A DNA stretch of 64,000 bases from Lysinibacillus parviboronicapiens (GTDB lineage Bacteria; Bacillota; Bacilli; Bacillales_A; Planococcaceae), in contig NZ_PYWI01000012.1 in NCBI RefSeq assembly GCF_003049575.1, positions 1 to 64,000 of the forward strand, in the 5' to 3' direction. Within the stretch, counting starts at the first letter, position 1. The number at the start of each line of letters is the position of its first letter. Below are positions 42,959-52,329 of the stretch, piece by piece. Both the position numbers and the translations under genes were made by a program. Below the pieces are notes generated by a model. It worked only from the letters and a program-made list of their open reading frames with translations, did no database searches and had not been told where the DNA came from.

Positions 42959-43735
42959 TTATTGTGTATTTTTCGTAGCTGATCCATCTTCTGCAACAAG
43001 TGGTTGAATCAACACTTCTACACGACGGTTTTTCGCACGACCCTCAGCAGTGTCATTCGGAGCAATGGCTTTGTATTCGCCTTCCCCTTTTGCACTAAAA
43101 TATCTTGGGTCTAAATTCGCATTACTCCCCACTATAATTTTCAGGAAGTTCACTGCACGCATAACTGACAATTCCCAGTTTGAAGCAAATTCAAAACTTG
43201 ATTGCGGTACATTATCAGTATGCCCCGTAATTAAAATACTACGCGCAGGATCTGATACTAGTACGTCTGCAAGTTCTTTAGCAATCGGTTTATATTCTGG
43301 TTTAATCGTTGCTTTCCCTGAATCGAATAGTATACTATCACGAATTGTTACTAACAAACCTTCATCTGTCATTTCGGTAGCAAACTGACCTTCCATCTCG
43401 TTAACCGCGATGAAATTATCAACACTGTCCTTGATTTCCGCTAACTCTTGCTGATCCTTTAGATAAGCTGAGTTCTGCTGTGTTTGCTGTGGTGTTTCAT
43501 CATTTTGGGCATCAGGCGTTTGAATCGGTGAAGGTTGTTCTAGAAAACTCGTTCCACCATCAAATACCTGACTGAATACTGCTGACATTTTTTCTAACTT
43601 CTCTTGATCGACCGAACTTGATGCAAATAATATTATGAATACCGCTAATAACAGCGTTAAAATATCAGCGTAAGGAACTAACCAAGACTCATCAATATGT
43701 TCATCATGCTTTTTTTTCTTAGCTTTCTTTGCCAA
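42959..43735 (-). CDS. motB: Flagellar stator protein MotB
   Basis: 258 aa from a TTG start giving MAKKAKKKKHDEH. This places the proton-binding aspartate at Asp24 (LVPYADILTLL), the same number as in B. subtilis MotB, which favours it over a GTG seven codons upstream. One membrane helix (about 20-42), then a linker and the OmpA-like peptidoglycan-binding domain with ITGHTDNVPQ and NRRVEVLI. With MotA it forms the stator that drives the flagellum. It overlaps the motA end by 17 bases. Confidence 0.93.
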   Translation of the reverse strand: MAKKAKKKKHDEHIDESWLVPYADILTLLLAVFIILFASSSVDQEKLEKMSAVFSQVFDGGTSFLEQPSPIQTPDAQNDETPQQTQQNSAYLKDQQELAEIKDSVDNFIAVNEMEGQFATEMTDEGLLVTIRDSILFDSGKATIKPEYKPIAKELADVLVSDPARSILITGHTDNVPQSSFEFASNWELSVMRAVNFLKIIVGSNANLDPRYFSAKGEGEYKAIAPNDTAEGRAKNRRVEVLIQPLVAEDGSATKNTQ

Positions 43736-44522
43736 GGCCGCCCGCCCCGCTTTCACCAGAAATTTGACGACGCTCTTCCATCGTTAAATAAGAAGATAAT
43801 TTTTGTTCAATAACACGTGGCGCTTCTCCTTCTAATACAGAAAGAATGCCTTCAATCATCATGCGTTTTTGCTTCACTTCAATGGCAGATTTACGTTTTA
43901 GCTTATTAGCAAAAGGATGCCAAAGTACGTAACCGGTAAAGATACCTAATAATGTTGCCATGAAGGCAGCTGAAATCGCATGTCCTAGTTTTTCTATATC
44001 ATTCATATCTGCCAATGCGGCGATTAACCCTACAACCGCACCAAGTACCCCTAATGTTGGGGCATATGTACCTGCTTGCGTAAAAATTGCAGAACCACTT
44101 GCATGACGTTCTTCCATAGCTTCTACTTCTTCAGTTAATACGTCACGTATATAATCTGCATTCTGACCGTCAATAGCTAATGTAAGACCATTTTTAAGAA
44201 ACGGGTCTTCAATTTCTGATGCCTTACTTTCAAGAGCTAATAACCCTTCACGACGAGCTAAGTCAGCCCATTGTGAGAACATTTTAATAATCTCAATATC
44301 ATCTGCTAATTTAGTTTCTTTGAAAAGAATTTTAAATAGCTTAGGTACACGCTTTAACTCCTTCATAGGGAAGGCAATTGTTACAGCAGAGATTGTACCG
44401 AAGATGATGATTAAGATAGCCGCAGGGTTATAAAAAGCACTTAAGCTTACACCCTTCATGACCATCCCTACTAATAGCGCTATAAACGCTATAATTAACC
44501 CTACTACTGACGATATATCCAT
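43719..44522 (-). CDS. motA: Flagellar stator protein MotA
   Basis: 267 aa with four membrane helices and the large cytoplasmic loop between helices 2 and 3 (REGLLALESKASE with the family LALE motif). The second half has GTYAPTLGVLGAVVGLIAAL. First gene of motAB; GGAGG precedes the ATG. No flagellar genes other than the stator are in the window, as in B. subtilis, where motAB is separate from the fla/che operon. Confidence 0.94.
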   Translation of the reverse strand: MDISSVVGLIIAFIALLVGMVMKGVSLSAFYNPAAILIIIFGTISAVTIAFPMKELKRVPKLFKILFKETKLADDIEIIKMFSQWADLARREGLLALESKASEIEDPFLKNGLTLAIDGQNADYIRDVLTEEVEAMEERHASGSAIFTQAGTYAPTLGVLGAVVGLIAALADMNDIEKLGHAISAAFMATLLGIFTGYVLWHPFANKLKRKSAIEVKQKRMMIEGILSVLEGEAPRVIEQKLSSYLTMEERRQISGESGAGGLGKES

Positions 44523-44721
44523 TCCAGAACCTCCAAATCTTCTAACACTCTTATTGTCGTCTATTTTTCCATATTTTTAAATAAAGATATAATATAGTAT
44601 AAATGTAATTCACTAATTTTTCGATGTAATAAATGCTTTTTATTCACATTTCGACCATATTTGATTATATTGAATTAAGAATAGTACACTAAATTGTCCA
44701 TATTCGAAAGGAGCTAAGAAT

Positions 44722-45957
44722 TTGTTATTATCATTTGACACAAATTTACTACGTTATGCCGAATTAGCCGTAAAAGTAGGAGTAAATATCCAGAAAAATC
44801 AATATCTCTATATGAGTTGTTCGACGGATAACATAAAACTAGCACAAAAAATTACTAAAACCGCTTATGAAAATGGTGCAAAACAGGTTTTTGTCGATAT
44901 ATCTGATGACGAGCTTGTTCGTACACGTTATGAATCAGCACCAAAAGACTCATTCGATTTCTTTCCACCTTGGAAAGTTCAAGAACGTGAATGGTTAGCA
45001 GAGAATGGGGCTGCGTTTATAAGTATCGTGTCGCAAAACCCCGACCTATTAAAAGGCATTGATCGCGAGAAAATTATGACCTTCCAAAAAACATCTAGCC
45101 AGGCTCTTGCAAAGTACCGTAGCTTACTGCAATCAGATAAATTTAGCTGGTCAGTTATTGCTGCCCCTTCAAAAAATTGGGCAGCAAAGGTCTTTCCTAA
45201 TCTTCCTGAAGATCAACAAATGGATGCATTATGGGAAGCAATATTTGCCGCGACTCGTACCAATCTAGAAAATCCAATAGATGCTTGGCGAGCACATGAC
45301 CATCTATTACACGACAAAGCTGATCATTTAAATAACAAACAATACAAAACACTTCACTACACTGCAACAGGGACTGATTTAACTATCACATTACCAGCGA
45401 AGCATATATGGACAGGTGGTAGTAGTATCAATACGCAAGGGCAATCATTTATGGCAAATATGCCGACTGAAGAAGTCTTTACAGCTCCGTTAAAAACAGG
45501 AGTAAATGGTTATGTATCTAGCACTAAGCCTTTAAGCTATGGTGGCAATATTATTGATCAATTTACATTAACATTTAAAGAAGGCCGAATTATTGAGGTA
45601 CAGGCAAAGCAGGGACAAGAAATCTTAGAAGCACTTATCGCAACAGATGAGGGTGCTCACTATCTCGGGGAAGTAGCACTTGTCCCACATCAATCACCTA
45701 TTTCTCAATCAGGTTTATTATTTTACAATACATTATTTGATGAAAATGCCTCGAATCATCTAGCTCTTGGTAGCGCTTATGCATTTTGTATTGAGGGTGG
45801 CAAAGACATGTCTTCAGATGACTTACTTGCACACGGCCTCAATCAAAGCTTAACACATGTTGACTTTATGATTGGCTCTGCTAATATGAATATTGATGGT
45901 ATCATGGAAGATGGTCAAATTGAACCAATTTTCCGTAATGGCAATTGGGCTTTCTAG
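44722..45957 (+). CDS. M29 family aminopeptidase (copy 1)
   Basis: 411 aa. Family M29 (AmpS/AmpT, PepS) metal-ligand motifs: ANMPTEEVF, DEGAHYLGEVALVPH, LFDENASNHLALG and THVDFMIGS. Start is TTG with AAAGGAG upstream. It removes N-terminal residues from peptides in the cytoplasm. A closely similar paralogue is at 57845-59074. Preceded and followed by non-coding DNA; no operon partner. Confidence 0.92.
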   Translation: MLLSFDTNLLRYAELAVKVGVNIQKNQYLYMSCSTDNIKLAQKITKTAYENGAKQVFVDISDDELVRTRYESAPKDSFDFFPPWKVQEREWLAENGAAFISIVSQNPDLLKGIDREKIMTFQKTSSQALAKYRSLLQSDKFSWSVIAAPSKNWAAKVFPNLPEDQQMDALWEAIFAATRTNLENPIDAWRAHDHLLHDKADHLNNKQYKTLHYTATGTDLTITLPAKHIWTGGSSINTQGQSFMANMPTEEVFTAPLKTGVNGYVSSTKPLSYGGNIIDQFTLTFKEGRIIEVQAKQGQEILEALIATDEGAHYLGEVALVPHQSPISQSGLLFYNTLFDENASNHLALGSAYAFCIEGGKDMSSDDLLAHGLNQSLTHVDFMIGSANMNIDGIMEDGQIEPIFRNGNWAF

Positions 45958-46095
45958 AGAAATAGACACCGTTTTATAGTATTCTAGCCAAGGTATGTTA
46001 TGGATGTCATAAATTATCCTTAGATTTTCATAGCAACCTATTGTATAATAAAAGTAAACAATTTAGTAGATTAATTAGTAGAGAGGAGCTTTTCA

Positions 46096-46230
46096 ATGTT
46101 CATCACAACTGTACTTGGCTTTTCAGTCGTTTTATTAATTTCTGTAGCATTCTTCATCCACTACCTACAAGTTGGTTTAGATTCTAAATCTTCAGTAACT
46201 GTAGATCCAAAGCCAAGCGAAAAATTCTAA
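46096..46230 (+). CDS. Small single-helix membrane protein
   Basis: 44 aa, not recognised. GAGAGGAG lies about eight bases before the ATG. Residues 4-24 (TTVLGFSVVLLISVAFFIHYL) form one membrane helix, with a short charged tail ending PKPSEKF outside or inside. A terminator follows ten bases after the stop. Ribosome site, membrane helix and terminator together support a real gene. Confidence 0.65.
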   Translation: MFITTVLGFSVVLLISVAFFIHYLQVGLDSKSSVTVDPKPSEKF

Positions 46231-46239
46231 GCCTATTCA

Positions 46240-46266
46240 AAACAGCTACTTACCGTAGCTGTTTTT
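46240..46266 (+). terminator. Terminator of the small membrane protein gene
   Basis: AAACAGCTAC (46240-46249) pairs with GTAGCTGTTT (46255-46264), followed by TTTT. Confidence 0.85.
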
Positions 46267-46416
46267 TCACATTTTTGTAACATCTTTATTTCGATTCGCT
46301 AAATAAATTACTAAACTCCTTTTTTTTATCATAAAATTGCGCGAATATTGTCATTATTATTTGCATATTTATATTTTTGCTCTAAAATATTTCTGTAGGG
46401 AAGGGAGCAATCTTTC

Positions 46417-46980
46417 ATGACAATGTTAAAAGATATTCTAGAGTTTAATGGAGATTTCGTTCAAGAGAAAAAATATGAGCCTTTTATTACAACAAAGTAC
46501 CCTGATAAGCGAATCGTTGTTTTATCTTGTATGGATACTCGACTTGTAGAACTGTTACCTAAAGCTATGAATTTACGCAATGGTGACGTTAAGATCGTTA
46601 AAAGTGCTGGTGCTTTAGTTAGTCACCCCTTTGGTGCAGTTATGCGTAGTTTACTTGTAGCTGTCTATGAACTACAAGCAGATGAAGTCTATGTTGTAGG
46701 ACATTATGACTGTGGTATGAGTGCAGTAGATCCTGAAGCAATGCTAAGCAAAATGGTGAATCGCGGTATTAGCACAGAAACAATTAAAATGATGGAATAT
46801 TCCGGTATAGATTTAAAAGAGTTTTTACGTGGTTTCGGTGACGTAGCAACAAGTGTGAAGAAAAGTGTCGATACAATTCGTAATCATCCACTTATGGTGA
46901 AAAGTGTGCCTGTTCACGGCTTAGTAATCGATCCAAATACAGGTCGCCTTGATTTAATAGAAGACGGCACGAATCAATAA
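46417..46980 (+). CDS. Beta-class carbonic anhydrase (YtiB-like)
   Basis: 187 aa, equal to B. subtilis YtiB. Zinc ligands Cys38, His96 and Cys99, with the Asp40-Arg42 dyad in SCMDTR, and HYDCGM around the third ligand. It interconverts CO2 and bicarbonate. GGGAG precedes the ATG; a second in-frame ATG two codons later is possible. Single-gene unit with terminator at 47094-47140. Confidence 0.93.
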   Translation: MTMLKDILEFNGDFVQEKKYEPFITTKYPDKRIVVLSCMDTRLVELLPKAMNLRNGDVKIVKSAGALVSHPFGAVMRSLLVAVYELQADEVYVVGHYDCGMSAVDPEAMLSKMVNRGISTETIKMMEYSGIDLKEFLRGFGDVATSVKKSVDTIRNHPLMVKSVPVHGLVIDPNTGRLDLIEDGTNQ

Positions 46981-47093
46981 AAATTTCTATGTCTGTGCAA
47001 CATGGTGACTGACACTATTTTCGTCATATAAGAAATTTAATGTGCATAGTGGTAGGATTTACAGTCGCGTAGTCGTACACGTATAAAAATTTA

Positions 47094-47140
47094 AAAGATG
47101 TGTCTATCCGTCGAGATCTCGAATGATAGACACATCTTTT
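47094..47140. terminator. Bidirectional terminator between carbonic anhydrase and acetyltransferase genes
   Basis: AAAGATGTGTCTATC (47094-47108) pairs with GATAGACACATCTTT (47125-47139), flanked by A- and T-runs. Confidence 0.85.
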
Positions 47141-47150
47141 TCAATTTTCG

Positions 47151-47693
47151 TTAGGATTCATCTAAGCAGGCATACATATAGTGATCTACCCATTCCCCAT
47201 TAATATACAGAAGCTTTCTTAAAAGTCCTTCTCGTTGAAATCCTGATTTTTCTAAAACACGGATAGACGCATTATTTTGTGTCGAAACATACGCCTCCAC
47301 TCGGTGCAAGCCTATTTGTTCAAACGCAAAGCGCACGACCAATTCCACTGCTTCTGTTACGATCCCTTTCCCTACATAAATCTCATCCATCGCATAGCCA
47401 ACAAATGCACTTGAATACGGTAAACGTTTTACAGCATAAAGCGCAATATGCCCTATTAGGTTATTTGTACCTAGCTCAAAAATACCGAAAGAAAATTCTC
47501 GTTTTGAATCCATTAAATACAAACTTTCTTGAATTTTTTTATATTGAGCATCTACTGTATAGTATTCAGGTCGTTGTAATGGTTCATATGTAGACCAAAA
47601 GTATTTATTGCGACTTACGAGACCAGTTAAATTTTGTGCATCTTGTTCTTGGAATGTGCGAACGTAGCATTTTCCCCCTTGAATCGATACCAC
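47151..47693 (-). CDS. GNAT acetyltransferase, RimJ/RimL type
   Basis: About 180 aa from the GTG at 47693, with AAGGGTGGAAAT upstream; an ATG 45 bases earlier (195 aa) is also possible but adds a basic segment before the conserved start. Acetyl-CoA-binding motif region VGYAMDEIYVGKGIVTEAV, where Q/RxxGxG/A appears as YVGKGI, and LHRVEAYVSTQNNASIRVLE, the RimJ/RimL hallmark. Protein N-terminal or small-molecule acetylation; substrate unknown. Confidence 0.85.
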   Translation of the reverse strand: MVSIQGGKCYVRTFQEQDAQNLTGLVSRNKYFWSTYEPLQRPEYYTVDAQYKKIQESLYLMDSKREFSFGIFELGTNNLIGHIALYAVKRLPYSSAFVGYAMDEIYVGKGIVTEAVELVVRFAFEQIGLHRVEAYVSTQNNASIRVLEKSGFQREGLLRKLLYINGEWVDHYMYACLDES

Positions 47694-47893
47694 ATTTCCA
47701 CCCTTTTTCCTCAATAGATTCCAAATTTTAAGCACCATATCTCCACACTAGCCTTCCAATAATAGTCAGTATATGTTCATCCCGCATCAACGGTCAATAT
47801 GAGTCAGTTAGGTGAGCGATTAACTGACAAAAAACCGATGCTTCCACTACAATCAGTGGGGATGAAAGATCCCCGTTTTACTTTATTGTATGT

Positions 47894-47948
47894 AAAAAAA
47901 GATGCTGCTACAACTAAAATTGTTCATGTCTTGTTATCACAGCATCTA
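47894..47948 (-). terminator. Terminator of the PPK2 gene
   Basis: GATGCTG (47901-47907) pairs with CAGCATC (47940-47946), with TTGT/ACAA contributions inside; seven T residues follow on the minus strand. Confidence 0.7.
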
Positions 47949-47957
47949 TCCGATTAT

Positions 47958-48782
47958 TTAATTTTTTTCCTCTTTATCCGATTGCACTTGCAACATTTCC
48001 ATACTAGAGGATTCAGTATCTTCTAAATAGGTTTTATCTAAAACATTTGTTAAATGTAAACCACGTTTTTGTGCTTCACGCTCAATATGTGCAATGGTTT
48101 CTTGTAAAACTTGAACCCTCGCATGTTTCTTATCATTGCCTGCCACTAAAATCCATGGGGCGTTCTTTTTATCTGTTTTATCGAACATATCATTTGCAGC
48201 ATCTATATACTGTGGTGTTTTTTCACGATTTCGCCAGTCTTCATCTGTCAATTTCCACGCTTTATAAGGATCCTGTTCTCGTTCTTTAAAACGATTTAGC
48301 TGCTCTTCATCTGACACATGAAGCCAGAATTTCACGATAATATAATCACCATCTGTTAGAAGCTTTTCAAAGTGGTTAATCTCCTCGTATGCACGAGTCC
48401 ACTCGTTGTTTGTTGCGAATCCTTCAATACGCTCTACTAACACACGACCATACCAGGAACGGTCGAAAATTGCGATTTGCCCATGCTGAGGTAGTTTTCT
48501 CCAGAAACGTTGTAAATAGTTGTAGCGAAGTTCATGTGGCTGAGGTGCTGAAATAGGGTGCACGACATAGCCACGAGGATCTACGCGTTCGATTAGACGT
48601 TTTATAGCACCGCCCTTCCCTGCAGCATCCATACCTTCAAATACTAAAATAAGCCCGATTTTATTGTTTAGTAAAAACTGCTGGGCATTTAACATTTCAT
48701 ATTGGAGTACTTTTAATTTCTTTTTATACATTTTTTTATCTAGTTCAATCGATAGGTCTAGATTTTTTAGATTTTGAGTCAT
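47958..48782 (-). CDS. Polyphosphate kinase 2 family protein (PPK2)
   Basis: 274 aa. Walker A GMDAAGKGGAIK, the following ERVDPRG, and lid/Walker B elements IFDRSWYGRVLVER and WLHVSDEEQLNRF are typical of PPK2. It transfers phosphate between polyphosphate and nucleotides; class I PPK2 phosphorylates NDPs, class II NMPs. The class cannot be settled here without alignment. Not next to a ppk1 or ppx gene. GGAGTG precedes the ATG. Confidence 0.9.
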   Translation of the reverse strand: MTQNLKNLDLSIELDKKMYKKKLKVLQYEMLNAQQFLLNNKIGLILVFEGMDAAGKGGAIKRLIERVDPRGYVVHPISAPQPHELRYNYLQRFWRKLPQHGQIAIFDRSWYGRVLVERIEGFATNNEWTRAYEEINHFEKLLTDGDYIIVKFWLHVSDEEQLNRFKEREQDPYKAWKLTDEDWRNREKTPQYIDAANDMFDKTDKKNAPWILVAGNDKKHARVQVLQETIAHIEREAQKRGLHLTNVLDKTYLEDTESSSMEMLQVQSDKEEKN

Positions 48783-48989
48783 TAAAACTTCACTCCTTTA
48801 ATTTAGCTATTCATATTGTACTAAAGAAATATATGGATGCCTATCCAAATGGTAAATTGTAGATAAATTTGGCGAAACAAGACGATACATTATTGGCAAT
48901 TTCCGCTATAATGAAAATAGAAAATTTGTGACAGTCCTATACTTATTTGTCTTTTCCCTATACAATTTAACAGGAAGGGAGAGGAAACC

Positions 48990-49703
48990 ATGCCTCAATT
49001 TATTTTGATGACAATTTCTTATATTGTCGCACTCATCCTAACCTTTTCATCCTATTTCATAAAAATAAATGGTCAATCTACGTTAGAAATCTCTAATCGT
49101 TTTCCCGTTATGTTTGCGCCTTTTAATGTTAGTTATGTAATTTGGATTGTGGTTTACTTTTTACTCGGCTATTGGTTAGTTATGAATTTCAAAAAGACAA
49201 CTATTAAACAGACTGTTCTCTTTAGTAGCATTTGTATATTGCAGGCGTTTGCCATTGTGTTTTGGCATCACGAATTATTTATCGTGTCACTTTGCAGTAC
49301 GTTAATATTAGTAATTTATTTATTTTTACTGTACAATACGTATTCACTTAGCAATAATGCGCTAACAGGTCGAGTGCCATTTTCTATCTATCTCGCTTGG
49401 GCGACTTTTACTCTTATGACAAATGCAAGTTTTACATTAACATCGTATGAATGGAACGGCTTCGGTCTTAGCAATCCACTTTGGGCAGTTATTTTACTGA
49501 CTATTGGAGTTGCCATAGCACTACATATTCGCTTTCATCACTTCGATATTGTGTATCCGAGTGTTTTTATCTGGGCCTATATAGGTATTGCGTTACATAA
49601 TGGCTTTGATGAATTACTCGTGACAACAGCTGCCTTATTTTTATGCGGTGTGCTCCTTGTTGGTATACAATTTATTAAAAAAAATCCTGCCTACCAAAAA
49701 TAA
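48990..49703 (+). CDS. TspO/MBR-like membrane protein
   Basis: 237 aa, about six or seven hydrophobic segments. FAPFNVSYVIWIVVYFLLGY and the later RVPFSIYLAWATFTLMTN resemble the conserved regions of tryptophan-rich sensory proteins (TspO), which bind porphyrins and other ligands. It is longer than TspO itself (about 160 aa), like other Bacillales relatives. Tentative; another polytopic membrane family remains possible. AAGGGAGAGG precedes the ATG. Confidence 0.6.
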   Translation: MPQFILMTISYIVALILTFSSYFIKINGQSTLEISNRFPVMFAPFNVSYVIWIVVYFLLGYWLVMNFKKTTIKQTVLFSSICILQAFAIVFWHHELFIVSLCSTLILVIYLFLLYNTYSLSNNALTGRVPFSIYLAWATFTLMTNASFTLTSYEWNGFGLSNPLWAVILLTIGVAIALHIRFHHFDIVYPSVFIWAYIGIALHNGFDELLVTTAALFLCGVLLVGIQFIKKNPAYQK

Positions 49704-49724
49704 CATGGTAAGCAGGATTTTTTT
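49681..49724. terminator. Bidirectional terminator overlapping the TspO-like gene end
   Basis: AAATCCTGCCTACC (49682-49695) pairs with GGTAAGCAGGATTT (49707-49720), followed by TTTT. The left arm is in the last codons of the TspO-like gene. Confidence 0.85.
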
Positions 49725-49731
49725 CTATTGA

Positions 49732-50505
<774 letters not shown>

Positions 50506-50571
50506 CTAATATCTACACTCTAATATATCACAACCACAAACCAATGATGAACAATACGCGCTAATTAGCTT

Positions 50572-50608
50572 AGAAAAGCCGCCTGTACCCTATAGGAACA
50601 GACGGCTT
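50572..50608 (-). terminator. Terminator of thiT
   Basis: AAGCCGCCTGT (50576-50586) pairs with ACAGACGGCTT (50598-50608, one mismatch); TTTTC follows on the minus strand. Confidence 0.8.
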
Positions 50609-50613
50609 ACACG

Positions 50614-51174
50614 TTAAGATTTTCGTTGCATTAACTGTGGTGCTGCTGTGAATAAAAGAACACCTGCAATAGCAGTTAAGATTGTTGCTGGTAGCATATA
50701 TGTTCCATTATAAATAATGGAATAAATCCAAGCGTTTTGATCGCCAGCATACTCTGCGAAGAATACAGCTCCTGCAACCGTATGCGACAAGTAGCGTAAA
50801 AATCCAGCTAAAACAGTGCCTATGATTATAAAAATAGCCATCTTCTTTTTGTTTACGTTCGCTGCAGCTTCGAGTACAGGCTTACGCACAAGCGCCGCTA
50901 CACCAACTACTGTGAAAGCAACCCCATAATCCAATAAACCTTGAAGCCAGTGTACAATGTACGCACCGAACATCGTTTGCATAACGCCAATAAGTAGTCC
51001 TGTTGTCAGCCCTGCAAAAAGCCCCCAACGAAATGCCATTAAAATAATGGGAACCATCACGAGACTAACCGAGCCGCCTTGTGCCCATACTTTAAAAGAA
51101 ACTTGATCGAGTACAAGACCCACTGCTGCGAAAATCGCAATCTCCACCAGCATTAATAGTCTTTTTTTGTCCAT
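50614..51174 (-). CDS. thiT: Thiamine ECF transporter substrate-binding component ThiT
   Basis: 186 aa, six membrane helices. ThiT signatures: VSFKVWAQGGSVSLVMVPI near the start and LQGLLDYGVAFTVVG in the middle, followed by RYLSHTVAGAVFFAEYA. It binds thiamine and works with the shared ECF energy module encoded elsewhere. A TPP riboswitch lies upstream. AAAGGAGAG precedes the ATG. Confidence 0.93.
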   Translation of the reverse strand: MDKKRLLMLVEIAIFAAVGLVLDQVSFKVWAQGGSVSLVMVPIILMAFRWGLFAGLTTGLLIGVMQTMFGAYIVHWLQGLLDYGVAFTVVGVAALVRKPVLEAAANVNKKKMAIFIIIGTVLAGFLRYLSHTVAGAVFFAEYAGDQNAWIYSIIYNGTYMLPATILTAIAGVLLFTAAPQLMQRKS

Positions 51175-51493
51175 AATATTATTCTCTCCTTTGTTCCGAT
51201 GTAGGATACAAGAGCAGGAATAGAAATCAGTTATTTAAATATGATGTGCTCAATCTGGCAATCCATTATGCCTCTGTTAATAGGTGTACAAATTTTGAAA
51301 TATGCTTATACAACAATACCTTAGGCCGTAGCATCTTTACCAATGTAGCTACATTGCTACATCTCCTACGTTAAGATACCATCTTTAATTCCTTTCAAAA
51401 TCCATAACACCCCTAGAGACTTTAGCTTCATTCTGTTGGCCTGTGAGCACCTACTAAAAAAGGGTACTCCTCTTTTCTTCGCTAACCTAATTG
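51175..51493 (-). other. Long spacer between riboswitch terminator and thiT
   Basis: 320 bases without a gene. A hairpin GTAGC...GCTAC with ATGTAGC/GCTACAT lies at about 51335-51365. Around 51410-51485 the minus strand has AAGAGGAGTACCC followed by GGTGCTCACAG, faintly like a T-box stem I, but no T-box core was recognised. The spacer is unusually long for a simple riboswitch-gene arrangement. Confidence 0.4.
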
Positions 51494-51531
51494 AAGATAA
51501 AAAAACGATGCCAGGACAGAGCCTCACATCG
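51494..51531 (-). terminator. Riboswitch-controlled terminator of thiT
   Basis: CGATG (51506-51510) with CATCG (51527-51531) and inner AGG/CCT pairs; on the minus strand followed by seven T residues. It lies directly after the TPP aptamer and is the expected expression platform. Confidence 0.7.
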
Positions 51532-51550
51532 TAAAAGTGTCGGTTTCTAT

Positions 51551-51641
51551 CCACATCCCTACGCAAGCTTTAACTTACAGGTTCGAAGAGTAAAGGCATT
51601 ACGTGCCCAGTCTCAGCTGACATCATCAGCTCCCCTTGTGG
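51551..51641 (-). promoter_or_regulatory. TPP (thi-box) riboswitch upstream of thiT
   Basis: On the minus strand the conserved parts occur in order: CCACAAGGGGAGC, GTCAGCTGAGACTGG, CTTCGAACCTG, AGTTAA, GCTTGCGTAGGGA, closing with TGTGG. P1 pairs CCACA with TGTGG (51551-51555 and 51637-51641). Binding of thiamine pyrophosphate should switch off thiT by the following terminator. Confidence 0.93.
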
Positions 51642-51773
51642 TCGTTACATCTTAATTTTGCTTGAACATCCTCATTGTACGCAAACACTTTTGTGATTAC
51701 AACCATTTCTTCATTAATTTTTTTGAAACTTTTGAGTTTTTCATGCGTAAATTTTAAATAAGGAGGGACAACT

Positions 51774-52106
51774 ATGGAGAATCAAAAAATATTATCTGCC
51801 TTTAGTTATCTCAGTATATTTTTCGCACCTTTTATTGTGCCGTTAATTGTTTATTTCGTGTCAAAGGATAGTGAAGTGAAGCGCCATTCAATCCGAGCGC
51901 TTATATCGCATTTAATTCCTTTTCTGTTCGGCATCATTTTCTTTATCGTCTTCCTGTTTTCGTCAATGTCATTCAATACGTTTGAACCTGATGCAACTGG
52001 CAATACATTCATTATCATTTGGTTGGCTGCTTTTGCGATTTACTTACTCGTATCTCTTGGCATTATCATCTGGAATATTGTTCAGGCTGTACGCGTTATC
52101 CGTTAG
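51774..52106 (+). CDS. DUF4870 domain membrane protein
   Basis: 110 aa with three hydrophobic segments (about 11-30, 44-66, 81-106). The opening YLSIFFAPFIVPLIVYFV and the short basic loop SEVKRHSIRALISH are typical of DUF4870. Function unknown. GGAGGG precedes the ATG. The small basic protein gene at 52168 follows on the same strand and is probably in the same transcript. Confidence 0.82.
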   Translation: MENQKILSAFSYLSIFFAPFIVPLIVYFVSKDSEVKRHSIRALISHLIPFLFGIIFFIVFLFSSMSFNTFEPDATGNTFIIIWLAAFAIYLLVSLGIIIWNIVQAVRVIR

Positions 52107-52167
52107 TAATTATGTTTCATCCTCGAGTTAAACAGGTAGAACTAATAGTAAAAGGGAGCTGATATTC

Positions 52168-52290
52168 ATGAAAGTATCTAAAATCGTAAAAACTGCTGTC
52201 AAATTAGCGCCTATAGTGATTCCAATTGTCAAGAAAGTGGTAGCTGCAAAAAAGGGAACAACTCCTAACCCAATGACTCGAAGAAAATAA
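52168..52290 (+). CDS. Small basic amphipathic protein
   Basis: 40 aa, not recognised. MKVSKIVKTAVKLAPIVIPI then VKKVVAAKKGTTPNPMTRRK: lysines recur every three or four residues between Val/Ile/Ala faces, giving a cationic amphipathic helix broken by prolines. AAGGGAG lies upstream of the ATG and a terminator starts four bases after the stop, so the gene looks real. It might associate with membrane or nucleic acid; function is unknown. Confidence 0.6.
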   Translation: MKVSKIVKTAVKLAPIVIPIVKKVVAAKKGTTPNPMTRRK

Positions 52291-52293
52291 AGA

Positions 52294-52327
52294 AAAGGCG
52301 TATCCTTGCTATAAGGGAACGCCTTTT
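52294..52327. terminator. Bidirectional terminator between the small basic protein gene and sbcC
   Basis: AAAAGGCGT (52294-52302) pairs with ACGCCTTTT (52319-52327), with TCCTT/AAGGG inside the stem. T-run in both directions. Confidence 0.8.
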
Positions 52328-52329
52328 CT

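Noticed and set aside
51410-51485. T-box leader in the thiT spacer
   Set aside because: Only a stem-I-like AGGAGTACCC...CTCACAG pattern is present; no convincing specifier loop or AGGGTGGTACCGCG core was found.
51366-51566. Minus-strand frame of 66 codons before thiT
   Set aside because: It covers the end of the TPP aptamer and the riboswitch terminator; better explained as leader RNA.
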